A stretch of 64,000 nucleotides of DNA from Candidatus Gastranaerophilales bacterium HUM_1. Lineage in GTDB: Bacteria; Cyanobacteriota; Vampirovibrionia; Gastranaerophilales; Gastranaerophilaceae. Below the pieces are notes generated by a model. The model had not been told where the DNA came from and searched no databases. It worked only from the letters and a program-made list of their open reading frames with translations. Below are positions 53,016 to 62,100 of this stretch, piece by piece (the first letter of the stretch is position 1; each line of letters opens with the position of its first letter). A program made the position numbers and the translations under genes. The stretch is from the NCBI GenBank assembly GCA_002103105.1, contig DAAY01000003.1, positions 620,001 through 684,000 of the forward strand, read 5' to 3'.

Positions 53016-53533
53016 TGATGACCAAATATATTTCAGTTGGTAAGATTGTTAATTTTCATGGTATTAAGGGTGAAGCTAGAGTTGGTTATTCTAAAAATCA
53101 ACAAGAGTTCTTTCTGTCTTTGAAATCCGTATTTGTCAAAACTGGCAATGAATATCGAGAATTAAATATCGATTCGGTTCGTCAAAATAAGAATTTTTTA
53201 ATTGTGAAATTTGAAGGAATTGATTCTATCAACGATATTATTCCATTGAAAGGTTGTTTACTTTTCGTGGAAGAGGATGTTGTTCGTGAAAATCTTGATG
53301 AGGATGAATTTCTTATAGATGAGCTTGTTGGTTTGAGTGTTTTTGATAACGAAAATGGCAAAAATTTGGGATTTGTAATTGGTGTTTCAAATAACGGTGC
53401 GAGTGATTTGATTTCGGTTAAGACAAATTCAAAAAAAATCTCTCTAATTCCGTTTGTAAAAGCGATTGTTCCTGTTGTCGATATTAAAAACAAAAAAATT
53501 ATGATAAATAATATCGAAGGGTTGTTGGAATGA
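53015..53533 (+). CDS. rimM: Ribosome maturation factor RimM
   Basis: 172 residues (or 171 from the second ATG, 53018). SVGKIVNFHGIKGEARV at the N-terminus and the PRC-barrel region LIDELVGLSVFD...GASDLISVKTNSKKISLIPFVKAIVPVVDI are typical. It assists 30S head assembly near S19. Overlaps the previous stop by 1 nt and trmD by 4 nt, giving the classic rimM-trmD coupling. Confidence 0.93.
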   Translation: MMTKYISVGKIVNFHGIKGEARVGYSKNQQEFFLSLKSVFVKTGNEYRELNIDSVRQNKNFLIVKFEGIDSINDIIPLKGCLLFVEEDVVRENLDEDEFLIDELVGLSVFDNENGKNLGFVIGVSNNGASDLISVKTNSKKISLIPFVKAIVPVVDIKNKKIMINNIEGLLE

Positions 53534-54222
53534 TTTTTGATGTTTTGACATTGTTCCCAGAAATTATACAATCCTATTGCGATGTAAGTATTATGAAAAG
53601 AGCAAAAGAGGGTGGTGTCTTTTCTGTTAATGCTGTAAATCCACGAGATTTTACTCTTGATAAGCATAAAAAGGTGGATGATACCCCTTATGGTGGTGGA
53701 GCTGGTATGGTTTTAGCTCCTCAACCTTATGTTGATGCTTACGATAGTATTGAAAAATTAGAAAACTCAATAACTGTGATGTTATCTCCTCAAGGTGAAC
53801 CATTAAGTGAACAATTGGTTTTAGACTTGGCAAAGTATGACCAAATTATTATGCTATGCGGTCATTATGAAGGTTTTGACGAAAGAATCCGAGAAATTAT
53901 TAAACCTAAAGAAATTTCTATTGGGGATTTTGTTCTTACAGGAGGAGAGCTTCCTTCGTTGTGTTTGATTGATGCAGTTAGCCGAAAATTGAATGGAACA
54001 TTAGGTAAAATTGAATCTGCGGAAGAGGATAGTTTTTCAAATGGATTACTTGAATATCCTCAATATACAAAACCTAGAGATTTTAGAGGCTACAAAGTTC
54101 CAGAAGTTTTACTCAACGGCAACCACAAAGAAATAAATGAGTTTAGGCTTCAACAACAAATAGAGCGAACAAAAACTCGTCGCCCTGATTTGTATGAAAA
54201 ATATTTAAAAAATAAAAAATAG
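53530..54222 (+). CDS. trmD: tRNA (guanine37-N1)-methyltransferase
   Basis: 230 residues. DVLTLFPEIIQSY start, DDTPYGGGAGMV, MLCGHYEGFDER (trefoil-knot AdoMet site) and EISIGDFVLTGGELPSL. It prevents frameshifting by methylating G37. Start overlaps the rimM stop. The usual rplS is not next; convergent minus-strand genes follow. Confidence 0.97.
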   Translation: MIFDVLTLFPEIIQSYCDVSIMKRAKEGGVFSVNAVNPRDFTLDKHKKVDDTPYGGGAGMVLAPQPYVDAYDSIEKLENSITVMLSPQGEPLSEQLVLDLAKYDQIIMLCGHYEGFDERIREIIKPKEISIGDFVLTGGELPSLCLIDAVSRKLNGTLGKIESAEEDSFSNGLLEYPQYTKPRDFRGYKVPEVLLNGNHKEINEFRLQQQIERTKTRRPDLYEKYLKNKK

Positions 54223-54223
54223 T

Positions 54224-54697
54224 TTATTTAAATGTTCCGCCTGGAGTACCCCAGCCAAAGAAGTTTTTAACAAATTCGTAACCAGCGTAAATTCCTAAGC
54301 CTCCAGCACAAATTTTGCTTGGTAATCCTTTTGATAGTAACGCTCCTAATCCTAATCCGAATGGAACGATGTGGGATACGAGCATTGATGTAAATCCTTT
54401 AACGTATCCAACTCCTTCATTGATGAATCTTTTCCATCCACAATCTAGTTCCATTTCGTATGAGGCATCTTTTATTCCTTCTTGGATTTTACTCATGTTG
54501 GTTGAGTACAATGAGTTATTCAAATAATATCCAGTACTTGCAGCATCTTTTTCACTAGAATATAAATCTGCTTGAATTTTTCCAAGGTAATGAGCATCGT
54601 ACGCAACGGCTCCGAGAGCAACTGCCCCGATTCCTTTTGTTACCCATTTCGCAGGGTTTTTAGGTAAAACTTTTTTTGCTATATGTCCTATTCTCAT
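54224..54697 (-). CDS. Hypothetical membrane-associated protein
   Basis: 157 residues. A basic N-terminus (MRIGHIAKKVLPKNPAKWVTKG) leads into a hydrophobic segment (GIGAVALGAVAYDAH), and a second hydrophobic stretch SMLVSHIVPFGLGLGALLSKGLPSKICAGGLGIYAGYEF lies near the C-terminus. No family recognised. The N-terminus has the same lysine-rich amphipathic flavour as the ART-like and RelA/SpoT-like proteins. 14 nt downstream of the HEAT/Q-rich gene, so probably co-transcribed from the shared motif at 55.68 kb. Confidence 0.6.
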   Translation of the reverse strand: MRIGHIAKKVLPKNPAKWVTKGIGAVALGAVAYDAHYLGKIQADLYSSEKDAASTGYYLNNSLYSTNMSKIQEGIKDASYEMELDCGWKRFINEGVGYVKGFTSMLVSHIVPFGLGLGALLSKGLPSKICAGGLGIYAGYEFVKNFFGWGTPGGTFK

Positions 54698-54711
54698 AAC
54701 CTATTTGCACC

Positions 54712-55656
54712 TTATTTTTTAATACTGCTTTTTGATTCTTCTTTTTTTGTTTCAGTTTTTTCTTTCTTTGCAGGTTTTTCTGTTATTGGAACTTCTTTTT
54801 CTACTTGTTGACCTGACATTTGAAGTAAGATTTTACTTGCATCTACTGCATCCATTCCGTAGTGAGCCTTGTCATTTTGCATTCTTGTTAGAACGTTAAC
54901 AGTAAAGTCATCACCTGTTACTATTCTTCCTTGTAATGCTGCCATTGCAAGAACTCGGATTTCTTCTGATGGGTCTTGTAACATTTTGTTGATGAGAGCA
55001 GTTAAGGCCTTGTCATCTTTTCTAGAAGTATCTTCTTCTAATCTAGAGTAAACTTCTTTTGCGGCTGATAATCTAATATCTTTCTCTTGGCTATTTAAGT
55101 AATTTTCCAAGTTCCTGATATAATCATCTGTCAATTGAACAATTTTTTTCTTTTCTGTTTTCTTGTCGTCTTTTGTTTCTGTTTCAGAATTTTTCTCTGA
55201 ACCTGTATTTGCACCGATTGCAGAACCCTTTCCTCCATTTCCAGTCTGTCCAGCTCCGCTCATTGCCCCAGCACCCATTGGATTAGTATAATAATTTGAT
55301 GGGTAGCAAGGAGCATTTACGTTATAAGTTGGAGGAGTTGCTCCAGGAGGAGTTACTGAAGGGTTAAAGATTTGGATGTTAACTCCTGACGTAGAAGCAG
55401 GTACTTGTACATTTTGTGGTTGTTGAGCTTGTGGTTGAACTGCACATTGGTTTTGTACAGTTTGTGCTTGTTGAACTTGAGATTGAGTCTGTGGTACGTA
55501 ATAATTTTGAGGGTATGAATATTGAACAGGTGCTTGTGCTGGTTGTTGAGGTTGTTGCACTTGTGCTGTTGGAGCTGCACTATTATTGTAATTGCAGTTA
55601 TATTTTACCTGTTGTGGAATATTCTGTTGCTGTACGTTTTGACTCGTAACTTGCAT
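54712..55656 (-). CDS. Gln/Pro-rich protein with HEAT-like repeats
   Basis: 314 residues. The N-terminal 150 are low complexity, dominated by Gln, Pro, Val, Ala, Asn and Tyr. Residues about 175-280 are alpha-helical HEAT-like repeats (LENYLNSQEKDIRLSAAKEVYSRL, KMLQDPSEEIRVLAMAAL), suggesting a scaffold. The C-terminus is Lys/Glu-rich. It carries the shared upstream motif. No known family for the full layout. Confidence 0.72.
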   Translation of the reverse strand: MQVTSQNVQQQNIPQQVKYNCNYNNSAAPTAQVQQPQQPAQAPVQYSYPQNYYVPQTQSQVQQAQTVQNQCAVQPQAQQPQNVQVPASTSGVNIQIFNPSVTPPGATPPTYNVNAPCYPSNYYTNPMGAGAMSGAGQTGNGGKGSAIGANTGSEKNSETETKDDKKTEKKKIVQLTDDYIRNLENYLNSQEKDIRLSAAKEVYSRLEEDTSRKDDKALTALINKMLQDPSEEIRVLAMAALQGRIVTGDDFTVNVLTRMQNDKAHYGMDAVDASKILLQMSGQQVEKEVPITEKPAKKEKTETKKEESKSSIKK

Positions 55657-55674
55657 GATACAATTTCCCTATTT

Positions 55675-55696
55675 TCTACACCTAATATAATAAAGT
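55675..55696 (-). promoter_or_regulatory. Shared upstream motif, instance 5 (degenerate)
   Basis: Minus strand: A-rich tract, ACTTTAT (55690-55696), 7-nt spacer, GGTGTAGA (55675-55682), 18 nt to the ATG at 55656. Confidence 0.45.
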
Positions 55697-55753
55697 ATTT
55701 TTTTTGTAGAAATTTGCTTTTTTATTAAGGAATGTAAACAAAATATTGCTAAA

Positions 55754-55786
55754 AAAACACACCCTAATTTTTTTAGGATGTGTTTT
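55754..55786. terminator. Intrinsic terminator after GH57 gene
   Basis: AAAACACACCCTAA / TTAGGATGTGTTTT stem with a T-rich loop, 24 nt beyond the GH57 stop; A-run on the left serves as T-run on the minus strand. Confidence 0.8.
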
Positions 55787-55810
55787 CTTTGTTTTTATTT
55801 ATTATTAAAT

Positions 55811-58312
55811 TTAGCAGAAACCTAATTTTTCTAGTTTAGATTTGTAGAACCCTACGTTGATATTAAGTTTTTCTCCTATATTTAATAATAGTTTGATGAA
55901 TTTAATATCTTTATCTCGAGGTTCTTTTTCGTTGTTTTCTAAAATATCACCTATTCTATGATAGATTTTGTTATAATAAATGTTTTGAGCTTCTGAAATA
56001 TCTATTTGTAGGTCAAGTTTCTCAATCATTTCAAACAGTTCTATGATTGTATCCGCTTGTTGAATTTCAAAACTCTTTGTCAATCTATTTAGGTTTGTGA
56101 TGATTCTTTTTGCAAAGTTTTTGTTAGAAGGAGTTTTATCAATATCGATATTCATTCTCTTTGCTTCATAGTTAATATCTTTGATTTGTTGAACAATAGG
56201 ATCTTCTACAAATCCATCACTGCCTGCTAATAAGTCATTATATCTATGGCTTAGAGCATATTCAGCAGAAATCTTAAATTCTTTAGGGATTTCTAATCCA
56301 AGATTTTGCATATGATAGATTGAACCTTTTCCTTGGTCATACATTTCTTTGTATGTATTTCCAAATTTTTCAAGCTGGTCTTTTAGAAGAATTTGCAAAA
56401 TTTTCTTTCTTTCTTCGATAAAAATATCTTTCAATGTAAAGTATTCTTTCCCAAATTTTTCATCAAGAGTTCTAATAATTTCAGTTATTGGATTAAGTGC
56501 AAATGTTTTTATTAGAGTTGTTTGTAGTTCATTGAATTCAGCATCATTTGAGAATTCTTTTATTGCACAGTGGAAATCTCCTCCAGCGTATTGCATTAGT
56601 GCAAACATTAAATCTGCTTTTTGTAATGTTACTTTTGAACTTATTTCAATATGCCCTACAAGGAAATTAGAACTACCTTTTTGTACTTTTTGGTAACTAT
56701 GGCGTTTAACTGTGTAGCAATAAACGTCTTCTTCGTCTTCAAAATCTTGATACAATGAAGAAATTGCCCACAAACAAGCGATTTGTTTTGCTGTTACAAC
56801 AGATGGTTTTACAAAACGCTCGTAAATATCTTTTCCTGTCCCAAATTCTGCAATGTTACTTTTTGCTTGAGATAGAATGTCTTTGAAATGAGTTTCAAAG
56901 TCTTCGTTTGTGAATCTTGCAACGAGTTGCATAGCTCTTGCTGCATATTTCATAATTTGAACAGTTTCAATTCCAGAAATTTCTGAGAAGAACCATCCGC
57001 AACTTGTGTACATCAACATTGCTTGTCGTTGAATTTCAAGAAGTTCCATACCTTTAACCTTTTGTTCTTCTGTTAGGTCTGGTTTAAAGTTTTCTTTTTG
57101 AAATTTTCTTATTGTTACATAATTTCTGTCTAAAATTACGTCAATATATTTGTTTCTGATAGTCCAAGGATTATCGTTGAAATATTTTGGCCCTTCTGCT
57201 TCAAATACTTTTGCAAGTCCATCACGAAGGTAATCAAGTGCATTTCTTAGAGGTTCTCTCCATTTTTGATTCCATCCAGGATGGCCTCCAGTTGAACATC
57301 CACAATCTTCTTTCCATCTGCCAACGCCGTGGAAACAGCTCCAAGAAGAAGCTTGTTTAATATCAACTTCATAGTCGCTTTCATATTTGTCTAGATACTC
57401 TGCGTAGTTTGTGATTTTAAAACCTTCATCTTCTGCTTTAATTTTTAAAACGTATGATAATGCCATATCTCCGAATTTTGTATGGTGTCCGTAGCTTTCG
57501 CCATCAGTTGCAATGTTAACTAATTGAGGATAATTTCTTGTTTCAGAAACACCTTCTTTTAATCTCTTGATAAACCTGTTGCCATCTTTTAGTAATTCGT
57601 CAAAAGCAACTGATTTTGAGATAGCACCATCATAGAAGAATAAAGCTATTGATTTTTTTGAATCGCTTTTAAGGGTGTATTTGTAAGATCTTGCAGGGTC
57701 AATATTTCCCCAGCTTACATCTTGCCATTCTTTATCGCCAGTTTTTCTTATTTTTAGAGCTTGGTATGGTGAAAGAATAGTAAATTTTATGCCGTTATCT
57801 ACAAGAACTTTTAATGTCGCATCGTCAACAGCTGTTTCTGCAAGCCAGATTCCCTCTGGTTTTCTACCGAAACGATATTCAAAATCACGGATTCCCCATT
57901 TAACTTGGGTTTCTTTGTCATGAGCATTTGCAAGTGGCATAATCATATGGTTATATACTTGAGCAATTGCGTTGCCGTGTCCAGAGTGTTCTGAAATGCT
58001 GTCAATATCTGCTTTAATAATTCTTTCATATGTAAGAGGTGCAAATTCTTCCATCCAAGAAAGCAAAGTTGGACCGAAGTTGAAGCTCATGTATTGGTAG
58101 TTGTTTACAATATCAAGAATTTGGTTTTTGTTATCAACAATTCTTGATACAGAGTTTGGATTGTAACATTCTTTGCAGATTCTTTCATTCCAATCGTGGA
58201 AAGGTAATGCACTATCCTGCAACTCAATAGCTTCAAGCCATGGGTTTTCTCTTGGCGGTTGGTAAAAATGACCGTGTATTGTTAAAAATTTTTCTGTTGT
58301 ACTCTTTTCCAT
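55811..58312 (-). CDS. Glycoside hydrolase family 57-type protein (DUF3536)
   Basis: 833 residues. The N-terminal HGHFYQPPRENPWLEAIELQDSA is the GH57 region 1 motif. EGIWLAETAVDDATL (region 3) contains the likely nucleophile Glu in WLAE. Then TILSPYQA and ATDGESYGHH. The C-terminal ~400 residues match the DUF3536 extension of this subfamily, of cyanobacteria and other phyla. GH57 enzymes act on alpha-glucans (glycogen, branching), so glycogen metabolism is the best guess. Cytoplasmic. A small exported protein gene lies 28 nt upstream. Confidence 0.88.
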   Translation of the reverse strand: MEKSTTEKFLTIHGHFYQPPRENPWLEAIELQDSALPFHDWNERICKECYNPNSVSRIVDNKNQILDIVNNYQYMSFNFGPTLLSWMEEFAPLTYERIIKADIDSISEHSGHGNAIAQVYNHMIMPLANAHDKETQVKWGIRDFEYRFGRKPEGIWLAETAVDDATLKVLVDNGIKFTILSPYQALKIRKTGDKEWQDVSWGNIDPARSYKYTLKSDSKKSIALFFYDGAISKSVAFDELLKDGNRFIKRLKEGVSETRNYPQLVNIATDGESYGHHTKFGDMALSYVLKIKAEDEGFKITNYAEYLDKYESDYEVDIKQASSWSCFHGVGRWKEDCGCSTGGHPGWNQKWREPLRNALDYLRDGLAKVFEAEGPKYFNDNPWTIRNKYIDVILDRNYVTIRKFQKENFKPDLTEEQKVKGMELLEIQRQAMLMYTSCGWFFSEISGIETVQIMKYAARAMQLVARFTNEDFETHFKDILSQAKSNIAEFGTGKDIYERFVKPSVVTAKQIACLWAISSLYQDFEDEEDVYCYTVKRHSYQKVQKGSSNFLVGHIEISSKVTLQKADLMFALMQYAGGDFHCAIKEFSNDAEFNELQTTLIKTFALNPITEIIRTLDEKFGKEYFTLKDIFIEERKKILQILLKDQLEKFGNTYKEMYDQGKGSIYHMQNLGLEIPKEFKISAEYALSHRYNDLLAGSDGFVEDPIVQQIKDINYEAKRMNIDIDKTPSNKNFAKRIITNLNRLTKSFEIQQADTIIELFEMIEKLDLQIDISEAQNIYYNKIYHRIGDILENNEKEPRDKDIKFIKLLLNIGEKLNINVGFYKSKLEKLGFC

Positions 58313-58340
58313 AATTTTATTCCATCTTTTGTTTTGTTAT

Positions 58341-58853
58341 CTAGTTCTCAGCAGATTCTTTTTTAGGCTTTTTTACAGTTAGGACTTTGAAAGAATCTAC
58401 ATCCATCCAAGGATCTCCAAGTGCTGTTGAGAAAACTTTTCCAGTGAATTCAATTTCATCTCCAGCATCAAGGTCAATATTTTTTTCAGCAACTTCTTTT
58501 TTTAAGAAGATTTTTAATTCTGAAAGTGGGATGTCGTGGCTTGTCATATCAGGCCTTTGGATAAGGAATGAGATGTATTTTTCAGAAGATCTCATTGCAG
58601 GAGAATAATCCAGACCTAAAGTTGAAAACTTGTCAAATTTTGCTTTGATTTTAATATTTCTTCTCAAATATCTGTAAGGATTTGCAACAACGTCAAGTGG
58701 ATTAACTGAAACATATTCAATCTGAGCTTGTTGTTGAGGAACGGCAGTTCTTACAATTGTTGGGGTTGTTGTTTGAGAACAAACTTTGTTTATAGTTAGC
58801 CCTGTTCCAAGAGAAATAATCAGAGCTAAAGTAATTATTTTAAATTTTTTCAT
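58341..58853 (-). CDS. Exported hypothetical protein
   Basis: 170 residues with a signal peptide (MKKFKIITLALIISLGTGLTINKVCS). The mature part has VNPLDVVANPYRYLRRNIKIKAKFDKFSTLGLDYSPAMRSS and DLDAGDEIEFTGKVFSTALGDPWMDVDSFKVL, an OB-fold-like beta pattern. Family not recognised. It sits upstream of the GH57 gene, same strand, but the partner functions look different. Confidence 0.7.
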   Translation of the reverse strand: MKKFKIITLALIISLGTGLTINKVCSQTTTPTIVRTAVPQQQAQIEYVSVNPLDVVANPYRYLRRNIKIKAKFDKFSTLGLDYSPAMRSSEKYISFLIQRPDMTSHDIPLSELKIFLKKEVAEKNIDLDAGDEIEFTGKVFSTALGDPWMDVDSFKVLTVKKPKKESAEN

Positions 58854-58958
58854 TTCTACCTCTTACTTAAACTTTTAACACCTACATTTTAGCACATAAT
58901 TCAAATAAAATAAACTATACGAGCTGGTATAAATGTATTATTTTTGTTAATAATAGAG

Positions 58959-58987
58959 TTGAATTATTAATTAAAAAGTATTATAAT
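58959..58987 (+). promoter_or_regulatory. Promoter of the autotransporter gene
   Basis: TTGAAT (58959-58964), 17 nt, TATAAT (58982-58987). It implies a 5' leader of about 130 nt before the ATG at 59127, long for this genome; nothing definite is recognised in it. Confidence 0.6.
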
Positions 58988-59126
58988 AGAAATATACATT
59001 TAGAATACATTTCTTGATGGATGAAATTTTATATTTAGGCATTATATCATATTAATATTACACTAATTTATTTTTTTTATTTTACATAAATGTCACGGAA
59101 TTTATAAAAAGCTCGGAGTAATTGAG

Positions 59127-62100
59127 ATGAGAAAGTCTAAAAATTTTTCAAAAAGAACTACTAAGCCCAATAAGAATGCAATCAAAGCTCTATCAGTAGC
59201 AACAATTGCAGGACTTGCTATGATTGGAGGAACTGCACAGGCACAAGATGTTCAAAAAGCCCCAACTCCGACCGTTCCTACTTATACACTAGATGAAGCA
59301 AGCAAAGCTTCTGATACTTTATACATTCCTAATTATGATACTGAAACAGGAACTGTTACTGATGCTTATTACAAGGTTAACTATAAAAATACTCAGTTTG
59401 GTACAGGTACAGAAAATTCAAAAGACTTCAACGTAAAAACTTCTGCTGGAAATATTGATGTCAACGTAAAATATGACAATTCAGAATTGACAAATCGAAC
59501 TGAAAATTATTCTCCAGTTGAAAATATAGGGGGAACATTTGTTGATAATAATATAACTGATTCTGCTTACGCTGTAGGTGGAGCAGTTAGAAATGAATCA
59601 ACAATTACAAATATCAATGCAGGCTTTGTTGGAAACTCTTCTAATTCAACAACTAACGCCGAAGGTGGAGCTATTTTCAATAAAGATGGTGCATCTATTT
59701 CTAATATAAATGGTTATTTTATTGGTAATACTCTTGCTCCTATAGATTCTGATAAATCTGCTTATAATATTGGTGGAGCTATTGCAAATAACGGTATTAT
59801 TGGTGATGTAGTTGCCGATTTTATTGGAAATAGTATTAACGGAAATAATCGCACAACAGCATTAGGCGGTGCTATTTATAATACAAACACAATAAATAGT
59901 ATCACGGGTGATTTTGTAGGAAACTCCGCAACTGGTAGTTATGCGGTCGGAGGAGCTATTTATAACTCTGCAAATGGTTCTTCAAATGCTCCTTACATTG
60001 GTGCAATAAATGGTAATTTTATAGGAAATTTCGCATCAAGTGATGGCGGTGCAATATACAACAATACTTACTATAATTCAAGTAGCATTTCTAAAATAGG
60101 TTCAATAGAAGGTGATTTTATCAGAAATACTTCTGGACGTTTTGGTGGTGCAATTTGGAATAATGGTACAATTGGTGATATTAAAGGAAACTTTATAGAA
60201 AATACCGCTCAAAGGGGTGGTGCAATATACAATTTCAATCAAGGTGCTTCCGCTCCAGTAATAAAAAGTATTACAGGTGATTTTATTGGTAATCATATAG
60301 ATAGAAGTGATTTTGGGGCTGCTATTTATAATGAAGGTGTAATTACCGATGGTATCAAAGGTAATTTTATCGCTAATACTATAACTGGTTCTGGAATGGG
60401 TGCAGGTGTTTATAATGTGGGTCCATATTCAAGTAATTATAAAACCTTAATAAATGGTATTCAAGGTGATTTTGTACAAAATAAAATTACTGGAAGTGGT
60501 TATATCTCAGGAGCAGGGATTTATAATGAAAGAGCAATAATAAATAACGGAATTATTAGTAATTTTATTCAAAATGAGTTGGTAGGAAACGGTGGAACAC
60601 TTGAAGGTGCGGCTATTACAAATAAATCTGGAGCGACTATTTCTGCGAGAGAAGATGGAATAAGTATTTCTGGTAATTTTATTGGTAACAAAATTTCTGG
60701 AGCTACTTATGCTGATGGTGTAGCTATTTCAAATAGGGATGGTGCAAAAATTGACGGCGAAATTGTGGGTAATTTCTCTCAGAATAGTGTAACTTCGGAT
60801 TCTGTTGAAGGCACTGCAATTGCTAATAAATACGCCACTATTGGTAAAATAACTGGTAAGTTTGTTGAAAATACTGCTCAAACTACTAATACTGCTCAAG
60901 GTGGTGCTATATATAATGAAGGCTCTATTACAAATGGATTAGGTGATTCAACTTTCATAAGAAACTCAATAACGTCTGAAAATGGCTATGCAGGTGGAGG
61001 TGCTCTTTATAACTATGGAAGTATTCAAGGTGAATCTGCTGTAAAATTGTATTTTGAGGGTAACTCTGCTGTTTCAAAAACATCTAATGCTCAAGGTGGT
61101 GCTTGGTTCAATGGTGGTTCATTTGCTAGTAAAGATATTACTGCTGATTTTATTAATAACTACGTTGAAGGTAAGTCAACTTCTGAAGGTGGTGCTTTTC
61201 ATAATAGCACTACTCTAGGTAACTTGACCGCAAACTTTATCGGCAACTACGTATCTGGTCAAGAGTTTGTTGCTGGTGGAGCATTATATAACAGAGGTAG
61301 TATCGAAAAGATTTCTGGTTTGTTCCGAGATAATTTTGCAAAAACTGTTGGAATAGGATACGGAGCAGAAGGTGGAGCTTTGTATTCTTATAATGCAAAT
61401 GTTGATGCTGACTTCTTAAACAATTACGTAGAAGCTGATGGACATGTTAAAGGTGGTGCTATTTACTCTCGTAATTTGACATTGAACGGAGATCATTTAT
61501 TTTCTAATAACTATGCAATTTCAAAAAGTAAAAACGCTTCTGGTGGTGCTATTATGGTTGATTATGGTTCAGCTGAAAATTTAAACGGCACATTCTCAAA
61601 TAACTATGTTGAAGCTGGCGAATTTGCAATGGGGGGAGCTGTTTATGCTAGTGGAATTAAAAATGTAGATGGCACTTATGTAAATTCTTATGCAAAATCT
61701 GCAACTAAAAATGCTCAAGGTGGTGCAATATATGCTAGTTCAATCGATAGTTTAAAAGGCTCATTTGGTAACAACTATGTTGAAGCTAAAGAATATGCAC
61801 AAGGTGGTGCGGTTTTTGCTAATTCTATAAAAACAATTAGTAATGCCACATTTGATAATAACAAAGCTATTTCGGCAGAGAAAAATGCTGATGGTGGTGC
61901 TATAAATTCAACTCATATTACTTCAATTGAGAATAGTACATTCTCAAACAATTCTGCGACTTCAAAGAGTTCTGATGGATATGCTCATGGTGGAGCTATT
62001 TATACTGGAGGAATTGAGTCTATAAAGAATTCAAACTTTATCAATAACTCTTCTTCTTTTGCTGGTGGTGCAATTTATTCATACGGAAAAATTGATACAA

